A stretch of DNA of 13,752 nt from Actinomyces sp. HMSC035G02 (GTDB lineage Bacteria > Actinomycetota > Actinomycetes > Actinomycetales > Actinomycetaceae), in the NCBI GenBank assembly GCA_001838165.1, contig KV835902.1:26988-40739 (forward strand), in the 5' to 3' direction. Numbering within the stretch: position 1 is the first letter of the stretch; every line of letters starts with the position of its first letter. A model generated the notes under the pieces. The model worked only from the letters and a program-made list of their open reading frames with translations, made no database searches and was not told where the DNA came from. Positions 8,410 to 13,752 of the stretch are shown in pieces. The position numbers and the translations under genes are program-made.

Positions 8410-8453
8410 ATTTGTGTCCGCCCGGTATTCTCAAGAGAAAAATCCCAAAAGGA

Positions 8454-8507
8454 CAAGCAAAACCGCCCTGCTGAACGACAAATTCAGCAGGGCGGTTTTT
8501 TTGCTTG
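8454..8507. terminator. Bidirectional terminator between guaA/att region and the XRE gene
   Basis: The central stem CCGCCCTGCTGAA/TTCAGCAGGGCGG (8463-8475 and 8483-8495) closes a 7-nt loop. It is flanked by A4 on the left and T7 on the right, giving T-tails in both directions. The inverted repeat continues outward as GACAAGC/GCTTGTC (8452-8458 and 8503-8509), so the whole arm is about 24 bp with three unpaired T. It ends directly at the XRE stop codon. Confidence 0.85.
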
Positions 8508-8509
8508 TC

Positions 8510-9067
8510 TTATTTATTTTTCCGCCAAGGGATATAATATTCGCTTTCCAGGCCATCGTCGCAGGTATGGGGCCAGTTGAGTTTCCATTCAAAATACTCT
8601 TCCCTGGTGATCTCCCCGGCGTGTAACTCCTGCTGACGAAAAAGCCATTCCCGCATGAACTCGTCCACAAGGCCATACTGGAAGTACATACCCACGGGAG
8701 GGTGTGCGGGCCAGTCATCGCTATCATTGTACCGTACAGCGGTATCATCAGCGGCCCCTGCTCTGCCCGGATTGCGGACAAGTTGGAACAGGCGGATAGC
8801 GCCAGGGCTGTCCTCGTCCAGCCAGAAGAATGTCCGCATGAAGTCCTCGGCAGAGCCGGGGGCGATGGTGTAGAAGTTCTGGCGGTCTACCCGCAGCGCC
8901 TCGGCCATCTTGTCCAGCAGTTCCCGTTTCGGAACACGGTAATTCGTCTCATACTGGGCGATCCGGTTGTCCGCTCCCTTTTCCTCAAAGCCGATAGCAA
9001 GCCCCAATTCCTTTTGTGTCATGCCTCGAAAGGTGCGGATTTTCTTTATCTTGTCTCCGACTGTCAT
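8510..9067 (-). CDS. XRE-family transcriptional regulator (putative element repressor)
   Basis: Residues about 4-60 form a Cro/C1-type helix-turn-helix (TQKELGLAIG then NRIAQYETNYRVP). The remaining 125 residues are rich in Trp, Tyr and acidic residues, with a possible helical segment at 128-165, and I do not recognise the domain. The ATG at 9065-9067 is preceded by a GGTGGG-like ribosome site and a TTGCAT-17bp-TATACT promoter. The gene is divergent from the xis-int-mob operon, the usual layout for a repressor of an integrated element. The nearby palindrome in the rightward promoter is its most likely operator (inference). A role as activator or anti-repressor partner is not excluded. The 185-residue length is more than twice that of a minimal HTH regulator. 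Confidence 0.85.
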   Translation of the reverse strand: MTVGDKIKKIRTFRGMTQKELGLAIGFEEKGADNRIAQYETNYRVPKRELLDKMAEALRVDRQNFYTIAPGSAEDFMRTFFWLDEDSPGAIRLFQLVRNPGRAGAADDTAVRYNDSDDWPAHPPVGMYFQYGLVDEFMREWLFRQQELHAGEITREEYFEWKLNWPHTCDDGLESEYYIPWRKNK

Positions 9068-9090
9068 AATATCCCACCGCCTTTGCCAAT

Positions 9091-9119
9091 AGTATAGCGC
9101 AAAAAAGCGAAAGATGCAA
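9091..9119 (-). promoter_or_regulatory. Leftward promoter of the XRE gene
   Basis: On the minus strand, TTGCAT (9114-9119) and TATACT (9091-9096) are 17 bp apart, 24 nt upstream of the XRE start codon. It diverges from the rightward promoter about 33 bp away, so one regulator could affect both. Confidence 0.65.
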
Positions 9120-9151
9120 GATAATCTTTAACAAAAATGCGAAATAAATTC

Positions 9152-9181
9152 TTGACATTAACACTTATGTTAATGTATAAT
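9152..9181 (+). promoter_or_regulatory. Rightward promoter of the xis-int-mob-rep operon
   Basis: A perfect -35 TTGACA (9152-9157) and a perfect -10 TATAAT (9176-9181) are separated by 18 bp. It drives the gene starting at 9234. Such a consensus promoter would need firm repression, which the embedded palindrome can provide. Confidence 0.85.
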
Positions 9182-9200
9182 GAAGATGGTGACATTAACA
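9155..9200. promoter_or_regulatory. Operator: ACATTAACA palindrome plus extra half-site
   Basis: ACATTAACA-CTTA-TGTTAATGT (9155-9176) is a perfect 9-bp inverted repeat filling the spacer between -35 and -10. The half-site recurs in direct orientation at 9192-9200, with the 10-mer GACATTAACA identical at 9154-9163 and 9191-9200. This is the layout expected for a repressor dimer plus a second, weaker or cooperative site. The divergent XRE protein is the obvious candidate binder. Confidence 0.7.
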
Positions 9201-9233
9201 TATTTGCGAAACTAAAATAAGGAGGTGCTGACC

Positions 9234-9422
9234 ATGGAAAAGGAGCTGTTTGTGAGAGCAGAGGAGGTCGCCAGGGAGCTGGGCATTTCCAAGCCCTACG
9301 CCTACAAGCTGGTGCGGGAGATGAACGAGGAGCTGAAGAAAAAAGGCTTTCTCACCATTCCCGGACGGGTAAGCAGGCGCTACTTCGAGGAAAAATTCTA
9401 TGGGCTGCGGGACAGACAATAA
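9234..9422 (+). CDS. Small HTH protein, excisionase-like
   Basis: This 62-residue protein is one winged or simple helix-turn-helix unit: VRAEEVARELGISKPYAYKL (7-26) is the HTH, followed by a charged helix (27-37) and a basic stretch GRVSRRYFEEKFYG. Such small proteins directly upstream of tyrosine integrases in Clostridia elements act as, or are annotated as, excisionases that bend att DNA. The ATG at 9234 is preferred over the GTG at 9225 because GGAGG (9221-9225) is then 8 nt away; the GTG would overlap that site. It is the first gene of the rightward operon, and the integrase starts 13 nt after its stop. Excisionase function is inferred from size and position, not from catalytic residues. 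Confidence 0.75.
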   Translation: MEKELFVRAEEVARELGISKPYAYKLVREMNEELKKKGFLTIPGRVSRRYFEEKFYGLRDRQ

Positions 9423-9435
9423 GGAGGGAACCACA

Positions 9436-10512
9436 ATGCCGGCATACAAAGACAAGGCAAAGGGCACATGGTATGCGTCCTTTTACTACGAGGACTGGAC
9501 GGGCAAGAAAGTAAAGAAAATGAAACGGGGCTTTCCCACCAAGCGGGAGGCTCTGGAGTGGGAGCGGACATTCCTGCAACAACAGACCGCCGACCTGGAA
9601 ATGACCTTTGAAAACTTCGTGGCTGTCTATGTGGCGGACATGAAAGGCCGTATCAAGGAAAACACCTGGGGGACGAAAGAGCATATCCTCTACAAGAAGT
9701 TGGTGCCGTACTTCGGCAAGCGGAAGATGTGCGACATTCACTCCAAGGAGGTCATCGCCTGGCAGAATGAAATGCTGGGTTACCGGGACAAGAACGGCAA
9801 GCCCTACTCTCCGGTGTACTTAAAAACGCTGCACAATCAGTTGAGCGCCGTGTTCAACCATGCGGTACGGCACTACAATCTAAAGGTCAATCCCGCTGTC
9901 CAGGCGGGCAATATGGGAAAGCCAAAGGGACGGGAAATGCTGTTCTGGACAAAGGCGGAGTATCTGAAATTCGCCGAGGCCATGATGGACAAGCCCCTTT
10001 CCTATTACGCCTTTGAAATGCTCTACTGGTGCGGCGTCCGGGAGGGGGAGCTGCTGGCCCTCACTCCTGGCGACTTCGACTTTGAGAAACAGACCGTCAC
10101 CATCTCCAAGTCCTACCAGCGGATTAAGGGCAAGGATGTGATTACCGACCCCAAGACCCCTAAGAGCAACCGGGTCATTCAAATGCCCGCTTTCCTCTGT
10201 GAAGAAATGCGAGACTATATCAAGAGCCTGTATGGGGTGAAGCCCACCGACCGCATTTTCACGGTGACAAAATCCTACCTCCACCGGGAGATGGACAGGG
10301 GTGCGAAAGAGGCCGGGGTAAAGCGGATCAGAATACACGACCTGAGGCACTCCCACATTTCGCTGCTCATTGACATGGGCTTTACGGCCCTGGCAATCGC
10401 TGACCGGGTGGGACATGAAAGCATTGATATTACCTACCGCTACGCCCACCTGTTCCCCACCCGGCAGGCGGAGATGGCGGACAAACTGGACATGGAGCGA
10501 AAGGGGGCCTAA
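9436..10512 (+). CDS. int: Tyrosine recombinase / site-specific integrase
   Basis: This 358-residue integrase would catalyse insertion and, with the small HTH protein, excision. It has an N-terminal arm-binding domain (about 1-55, starting PAYKDKAKGTWYASFYY, the AP2-like fold of Tn916-type integrases), a SAM-like core-binding domain (about 56-155) and the catalytic domain (about 165-345). Catalytic residues are visible: Arg202 (CGVREGE), Lys240 or Lys243, His301 and Arg304 (HDLRH), His327 (GHESI) and nucleophile Tyr336 (YRYAHLF). The ATG at 9436 is chosen because AAGGAGGG lies about 8 nt upstream and the product starts at the conserved domain; the in-frame ATG at 9400 would overlap the preceding gene. 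It appears intact. The putative arm sites lie about 1 kb to the left, on the far side of the XRE gene. Confidence 0.95.
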   Translation: MPAYKDKAKGTWYASFYYEDWTGKKVKKMKRGFPTKREALEWERTFLQQQTADLEMTFENFVAVYVADMKGRIKENTWGTKEHILYKKLVPYFGKRKMCDIHSKEVIAWQNEMLGYRDKNGKPYSPVYLKTLHNQLSAVFNHAVRHYNLKVNPAVQAGNMGKPKGREMLFWTKAEYLKFAEAMMDKPLSYYAFEMLYWCGVREGELLALTPGDFDFEKQTVTISKSYQRIKGKDVITDPKTPKSNRVIQMPAFLCEEMRDYIKSLYGVKPTDRIFTVTKSYLHREMDRGAKEAGVKRIRIHDLRHSHISLLIDMGFTALAIADRVGHESIDITYRYAHLFPTRQAEMADKLDMERKGA

Positions 10513-10515
10513 ATC

Positions 10516-10836
10516 ATGTCAGTGAAAAATCTTGACCGACACAACCGCTGGAGAAACAAAACTGTGGCTTTCCGGGTGTCCCCGGATGAGGACAGGGAAA
10601 TTGAAACCGCTGTGCGGCTCTCCGGCCTTACCAAACAGGACTACATCACCCGACGGCTGCTGTGCCGGGATGTGGTGGTACAGGGCAACCCCAGGGTGTA
10701 TAAGGCCCTGCGGAACGAGCTGGCCGCCGTTCTGGAAGAACTGGAGCGTATCGAGGCCGGGAATGGCGTGGATGGGGAGTTGCTGGACACCATCCGGCTG
10801 ATCGCCGCCATCATGGACGGCATGAGGGAGGATTGA
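10516..10836 (+). CDS. MobC-like relaxosome protein (ribbon-helix-helix)
   Basis: This is a 106-residue basic-to-acidic protein. Residues 13-50 fit a ribbon-helix-helix: RNKTVAFRVSPDEDREIETA gives the strand and first helix, and SGLTKQDYITRRLL the second. The C-terminal half is helical with a heptad-like run (about 60-80). Proteins of this type bind oriT and assist the relaxase in MobC-bearing plasmids and elements. The start codon is 4 nt after the integrase stop, with AAGGGGG inside the integrase 3' end as ribosome site, so it is translationally tied to int. The oriT candidate and relaxase lie about 1.5 kb downstream in the same direction. A regulator role at the element's own promoter is an alternative. 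Confidence 0.7.
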   Translation: MSVKNLDRHNRWRNKTVAFRVSPDEDREIETAVRLSGLTKQDYITRRLLCRDVVVQGNPRVYKALRNELAAVLEELERIEAGNGVDGELLDTIRLIAAIMDGMRED

Positions 10837-10839
10837 TAG

Positions 10840-11994
10840 ATGGATAGATTGCAAGAGAAAACGACTGCCCCATATCCGCCTGTTGGCGCAGACGGGGGAC
10901 AGTCGCTCTCACAAAAACCTAACCAAAGTATAGCAGAGGGCGTGACAGAACACAAGCCCCCGGAAAGAGATTTGGAGGAAATCCTGCGGCAGATAAGCCG
11001 GGTCAATGACCCGGCCTATCTGCCTACCGTGTCTATGAATGACCTCTACGAACAGGTGTACCCCGGCAGACCTCCTGTGGTAGACGGTCTGCTCTATGCG
11101 GGGACATATCTCTTTGTGGGCGTTCCCAAGGTGGGCAAGTCCTTTCTCATGGCCCAGCTTGCCTATCATGTGAGTATGGGCCTTTCCCTGTGGGGGTATG
11201 AGGTGCGCCAGGGGACAGTCCTCTATCTGGCCCTGGAGGACAACCACCGTCGCTTACAGGAGCGGTTGTACCGGATGTTTGGAGTAGAGAGTACCGGAAA
11301 CCTGTTCTTTGCCATCGGAGCTAAGCAGCTCGGCGGTGGCCTGGAGGAGCAGCTAAAGGGCTTTGTCCGGGAACACACGGACACCCGGCTTATTATCATC
11401 GACACCCTGCAAAAAATCCGGGAGGCCGGGGCAGAGAAGTACAGCTATGCCAACGACTATGAGGTAATCACCAAACTGAAACGGTTTGCCGATATAAGCG
11501 GGGTTTGCCTCCTGGTTGTACATCACACCCGCAAGCAGCAGGCCGATGATAAGTTTGATATGATCTCCGGCACCAACGGCTTATTGGGTGCGGCAGACGG
11601 GGCCTTTCTGCTCCAAAAGGAGCGGCGGGCAGACAACGCCGCCACCCTGGACATTTCTGGGCGGGATCAGCAAGACCAGCGCCTCTACCTCAAGCGGGAC
11701 GAGGAACGGCTTGTGTGGGAGCTGGAGCGGCGGGAAACGGAGCTGCGGCAGGAGCCGCCTGACCCGGTGTTGGAGGCTGTTGCCGCCCTGGTAACGGCGG
11801 AACGGCCAGAGTGGAGAGGGACGGCCACGGAACTTGTCGCCGCCCTGGGGCTGGATATGAAACCCAATGCCCTGGCTATGCGGCTGAATGTCCGGGCGTG
11901 GCGGCTGTCCTATGAGTACCACATCCACTATGAAAGCGCCCGAACCCATGCCGGGCGGAGTATCAAGCTCACGTTGGAGGAACCCCAGGCGTGA
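10840..11994 (+). CDS. RepA-like AAA/RecA-fold ATPase (putative replicative helicase)
   Basis: This is a RecA-fold P-loop ATPase of 384 residues. The Walker A motif GVPKVGKS (94-101), the acidic LALEDN (129-134), Walker B LIIID (184-188) and the sensor-like VVHHTRK (226-232) are in the order found in RSF1010 RepA-type hexameric helicases. Residues about 305-384 look like a winged-helix tail, probably DNA-binding. The first 55 residues are low in order and may be a linker. The ATG is 3 nt after the MobC-like stop with GGGAGG upstream, so it belongs to the same operon. The stop codon lies inside the first iteron, which ties this gene physically to the presumed origin. No separate initiator (RepC) or primase is in view, so whether this protein initiates replication itself is open. 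Confidence 0.85.
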   Translation: MDRLQEKTTAPYPPVGADGGQSLSQKPNQSIAEGVTEHKPPERDLEEILRQISRVNDPAYLPTVSMNDLYEQVYPGRPPVVDGLLYAGTYLFVGVPKVGKSFLMAQLAYHVSMGLSLWGYEVRQGTVLYLALEDNHRRLQERLYRMFGVESTGNLFFAIGAKQLGGGLEEQLKGFVREHTDTRLIIIDTLQKIREAGAEKYSYANDYEVITKLKRFADISGVCLLVVHHTRKQQADDKFDMISGTNGLLGAADGAFLLQKERRADNAATLDISGRDQQDQRLYLKRDEERLVWELERRETELRQEPPDPVLEAVAALVTAERPEWRGTATELVAALGLDMKPNALAMRLNVRAWRLSYEYHIHYESARTHAGRSIKLTLEEPQA

Positions 11995-12072
11995 CGACCG
12001 TGACAGCTGTGACAGCTTTTCGGAGTGCGGAGGCGGTGTGTAAAACATCGTCACGGTCGTCACGGCTGTCAC
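11991..12072. repeat. Two facing arrays of three 9-bp iterons (origin candidate)
   Basis: The left array reads GTGACGACC, GTGACAGCT, GTGACAGCT (11991-12017). The right array is on the opposite strand (12046-12072) and reads GTGACAGCC, GTGACGACC, GTGACGATG. The arrays face each other across a 28-bp spacer, and 15 bp are perfectly inverted (11990-12004 with 12050-12064). AGCTGTGACAGCT (12005-12017) is itself a palindrome. Period and GTGAC core are invariant over six copies. Phased iterons after a Rep-like gene suggest a replication origin; binding by the MobC-like or XRE protein are alternatives. Confidence 0.75.
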
Positions 12073-12084
12073 GGGGAGCGGGGG

Positions 12085-12157
12085 CGAAAGTCAAGGGGGG
12101 CATACCTGCGGGTGGAGATTGCCGCAAGTCAATACAACCCGTACCCCTTGACTTTCG
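12085..12157. repeat. 14-bp inverted repeat with 45-nt loop
   Basis: CGAAAGTCAAGGGG (12085-12098) is repeated exactly in inverted form at 12144-12157. It starts 12 nt after the iterons. In single-stranded form it would make a large stem-loop. Role unknown; part of a single-strand or oriV structure is possible. Confidence 0.65.
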
Positions 12158-12174
12158 GCCCACGGAAAACACTT

Positions 12175-12220
12175 GCCGGGCGGTGGAAAGGCCCCTGGCC
12201 TTTCCACCCTGCCCAACGGC
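12175..12220. repeat. Strong hairpin, 12-bp perfect stem
   Basis: GGTGGAAAGGCC-CCT-GGCCTTTCCACC (12182-12208) is a perfect hairpin with a 3-nt loop. It extends through small bulges by GGGC/GCCC and GCC/GGC to 12175-12220. No T-run follows, so a terminator is less likely than a DNA or RNA structural element. Confidence 0.75.
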
Positions 12221-12243
12221 GAGTGACAAAGTTTAGGCGGGGT

Positions 12244-12312
12244 GCAGGGTGCCCTTTTCAAAGGGCGGCCCTGCTGGGGGAGGCAACCGCAGTTGCCGGG
12301 GGCAAAGCCCCC
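12244..12312. repeat. Three consecutive short hairpins
   Basis: Hairpin one spans 12244-12274 (outer GCAGGG/CCCTGC, inner GCCCTTT/AAAGGGC). Hairpin two is GGCAAC-CGCA-GTTGCC (12282-12297). Hairpin three is GGGGGC-AAA-GCCCCC (12298-12312) and abuts it. Tight tandem packing suggests a folded single strand, as at single-strand or transfer origins. Confidence 0.65.
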
Positions 12313-12328
12313 ACACCACCCCGTAGGG

Positions 12329-12396
12329 CGCAAATGCGCTTTTGATGGCCGTCAGGCTGTCAAAAGTGCTTTTGCGTTACTTTCGCAGAAAGTAAC
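12329..12396. other. oriT: oriT candidate upstream of mobV
   Basis: A long imperfect inverted repeat has arms 12329-12350 and 12355-12376 (22 positions, 4 mismatches, loop GTCA). It is followed at once by a perfect hairpin GTTACTTTC-GCA-GAAAGTAAC (12376-12396). The pair lies 45 nt before the MobV start codon, where relaxases of this family usually have their origin of transfer. The nick position cannot be read from the sequence. Confidence 0.55.
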
Positions 12397-12403
12397 AAAG
12401 GCT

Positions 12404-12419
12404 CGCCGCTTGCGCGGCG
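12404..12419. repeat. Small hairpin before the mobV ribosome site
   Basis: CGCCGC-TTGC-GCGGCG is a 6-bp perfect hairpin ending 5 nt before the GGGAGGAGGG ribosome site of mobV. It may influence mobV translation or belong to the oriT fold. Confidence 0.5.
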
Positions 12420-12440
12420 GAAAAGGGAGGAGGGATTGAT

Positions 12441-13628
12441 TTGAAAAGGACAATCAGCGCCATGGTGGGCCAAGGATCGGTGAACCATAACAGTAGAAAA
12501 TTCCACGCCAAGAACACTGACCCGGAACGCTCCCACTTGAATATAACCTACTGCCAGGAGAATATCAAGGCGGTGTACCATGAACTCTTTGACGAGGCTC
12601 TGGAACGGTACAACGCTAAACAAACCAGGGCCGACAGAAGGATAGAGGATTACTATGAGAAGATCCGCTCCGGCAAGCAGGAAAAGCCGTTCCATGAAAT
12701 CATCCTGCAAGTGGGCAATCGAGATGATATGAGCGCCGACAGCGAGGAGGGACAGCTTGCGGCAGCGGTTTTGGACGAGTACATGAAGGGCTTTCAAGAG
12801 CGCAACCCCCAACTCCGGGTGTTCTCTGCCCACCTCCACATGGACGAGGCTACGCCCCATCTGCACATTGACTTTGTACCATTCACCACCGGGAGCAAGC
12901 GAGGGCTGGACACGAGGGTATCTTTGAAACAGGCGTTAGCGGCCCAGGGTTTCCAGGGCGGCACCAGAGGGGACACAGAGTGGAGCCAGTGGGTGCGCTC
13001 GGAAAAGGAGCAGCTTTCCCTGGTCATGGAGCGCCACGGGATTGAGTGGGAGGACAAAGGCACCCACGACAAGCACTTGTCTGTGCTGGACTACAAGAAA
13101 GAGCAGCGGGCAAAGGAGATCGCCGTTCTGGAGACGGTCAAGGCGGAGAAAGAAAACCAGGTGGAGAGCCAGGAACGGCGGCTCAAAGAACTTGCCCCGG
13201 CGGTGAAAAATATGGAGCGGTTGGCAGCGGATTTCTCCGCCAATCCGGAGGAGATTTTGCCGGAGCCGGGAACGCTGGAAACAGGCCGGGCCTACCGAGA
13301 GAAAAAGGCAAAGCCCCTGCTGGCCCAAATCGTCAAGGTGCTGCGCTCCCTGTATCTGGCCTATGTGGAGCTGCGGGGGAAATTTGAGCGTCTGCAAGGG
13401 GACTATGGCCGGGTGAGGGAGAGCAACATCCGCCTGTCTGATCGATTGCAGGAGGTCAAGTTGGAAAACAAGGCCATGCGGCAAGTCTCCGCTGACTATG
13501 AGCGGGTCAAAAGGGCCTTTGGCCCAGAACAAGTGGACAGAATATTAGAGGCAGCTTACCAGCAGGAACATGCCGAAAAGGAACGGAAACGGGCCGCAAA
13601 GTCAAAAATTCGGATAGACGCACGATAA
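12441..13628 (+). CDS. mobV: MobV-family relaxase (Pre/Mob)
   Basis: Relaxases of this family nick one strand at oriT and pilot it into a recipient through a helper's conjugation pore. The 395-residue protein has motif I NHNSR (15-19) near the N-terminus and the metal-binding motif HLHMDEATPHLHID (131-144; His133, His140 and His142, with Asp135 and Glu136), the Mob_Pre hallmark. Residues about 214-256 and 310-385 are charged, coiled-coil-like helices. The TTG at 12441 is chosen because GGGAGGAGGG (12425-12434) lies 6 nt upstream and the product begins MKRTISAMVGQGS, the family start. A gap of 446 bp full of repeats separates it from the ATPase gene, so it may have its own promoter, though none is clear. 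It appears complete, and a terminator follows. Confidence 0.92.
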   Translation: MKRTISAMVGQGSVNHNSRKFHAKNTDPERSHLNITYCQENIKAVYHELFDEALERYNAKQTRADRRIEDYYEKIRSGKQEKPFHEIILQVGNRDDMSADSEEGQLAAAVLDEYMKGFQERNPQLRVFSAHLHMDEATPHLHIDFVPFTTGSKRGLDTRVSLKQALAAQGFQGGTRGDTEWSQWVRSEKEQLSLVMERHGIEWEDKGTHDKHLSVLDYKKEQRAKEIAVLETVKAEKENQVESQERRLKELAPAVKNMERLAADFSANPEEILPEPGTLETGRAYREKKAKPLLAQIVKVLRSLYLAYVELRGKFERLQGDYGRVRESNIRLSDRLQEVKLENKAMRQVSADYERVKRAFGPEQVDRILEAAYQQEHAEKERKRAAKSKIRIDAR

Positions 13629-13638
13629 TCACCAAAAC

Positions 13639-13676
13639 CGGAGGGTATTCCAGTGAATACCCTCCGATTTTATTTG
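13639..13676 (+). terminator. Terminator after mobV
   Basis: CGGAGGGTATTC-CAGT-GAATACCCTCCG (13639-13666) is a perfect 12-bp stem with a 4-nt loop, followed by ATTTTATTT. It starts 10 nt after the mobV stop. It is a classical intrinsic terminator that closes the mobilisation operon. The remaining bases to the window end hold no gene I can support. Confidence 0.9.
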
Positions 13677-13752
13677 TGGAATCGGTAAAATGATTTCTTG
13701 TTTTTTAGAGCGTACTATGAGGTCAAGTCCTGTGGAGTGGTGTAATCGTTTT

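Larger units (their letters stand above)
8333..13752 (+). mobile_element. Integrative mobilizable element, left part, inserted at 3' end of guaA
   Basis: Immediately after guaA the base composition, ribosome sites, promoters and protein families switch from actinobacterial to Clostridia-like. The segment carries a repressor, an excisionase-like gene, a tyrosine integrase, a MobC-like protein, a RepA-like ATPase, iterons, a hairpin-rich oriT candidate and a MobV relaxase. No type IV secretion genes are seen, so it is classed as mobilizable rather than conjugative. The guaA 3' end is a known integration site for genomic islands. The exact left boundary cannot be fixed, because the right end with the second att copy is outside the window; composition suggests it lies within 8333-8450. 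Confidence 0.85.

Noticed and set aside
8372..8626. Plus-strand open frame of 84 codons after guaA
   Set aside because: It crosses the terminator stem and is antisense to the XRE gene; no ribosome site or motif.
11991..12072. CRISPR-like array
   Set aside because: Repeats are 9 bp without unique spacers and in two orientations; no cas genes are present.
11991..12236. Plus-strand open frame starting in the iterons
   Set aside because: The start GTG is an iteron, the Thr-Val repeats are the iterons translated, and the rest crosses inverted repeats. No ribosome site.
13732..13746. GAGTGG near the window end as a copy of the guaA 3' end (right att site)
   Set aside because: Only six bases match the guaA end and the following bases disagree, so this is chance level. 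The true right end is probably outside the window.

Overview
The window joins two kinds of DNA. Bases 1 to about 8,350 are very GC-rich, with strong G/C at third codon positions, GTG starts and long GC-rich hairpins without T-runs. The gene order sucC, sucD, PerM-like membrane protein, purH is the actinobacterial order (compare sucC-sucD-perM-purN-purH in mycobacteria), so the host is a high-GC actinobacterium. Actinomycetaceae such as Schaalia or Actinomyces is my best guess, not a proof. Bases from about 8,360 to the end have lower GC, strong AGGAGG-type ribosome sites, TTGACA/TATAAT promoters and T-rich terminators. Their proteins look like those of Clostridia mobile elements.

Host part: sucC and sucD encode the two subunits of succinyl-CoA synthetase. 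After a large hairpin comes a nine-helix DUF6350/PerM-like membrane protein with a long acidic tail. A ZTP (pfl) riboswitch then precedes purH, the last two steps of IMP synthesis. ZTP derives from ZMP (AICAR), the substrate of PurH, so the switch matches its gene. purN, usual between perM and purH, is absent. bioY (biotin uptake) has its own promoter with a palindrome over the -10/start region. guaA (GMP synthetase) appears to be read from a leaderless GTG start.

Element part: directly after the guaA stop lie three spaced ATACT repeats (possible integrase arm sites), a bidirectional terminator and a divergent XRE-family regulator. A rightward promoter holds a perfect 22-bp palindrome plus one extra half-site. 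It drives a small excisionase-like HTH gene, a tyrosine integrase, a MobC-like ribbon-helix-helix protein and a RepA/RecA-like ATPase. The ATPase stop codon is embedded in one of two facing arrays of 9-bp iterons. About 370 bases of consecutive hairpins follow, then a MobV relaxase and a terminator. This reads as an integrative mobilizable element (IME) at the 3' end of guaA that can probably excise, replicate from the iterons and be nicked at a hairpin oriT beside mobV. Its right end and any cargo lie beyond the window.

How the parts work together (inference): the XRE protein holds down one operon coding for excision, replication initiation and relaxosome components, so release of repression would switch on all steps at once. 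No conjugation pore genes are visible, so transfer would need a helper.
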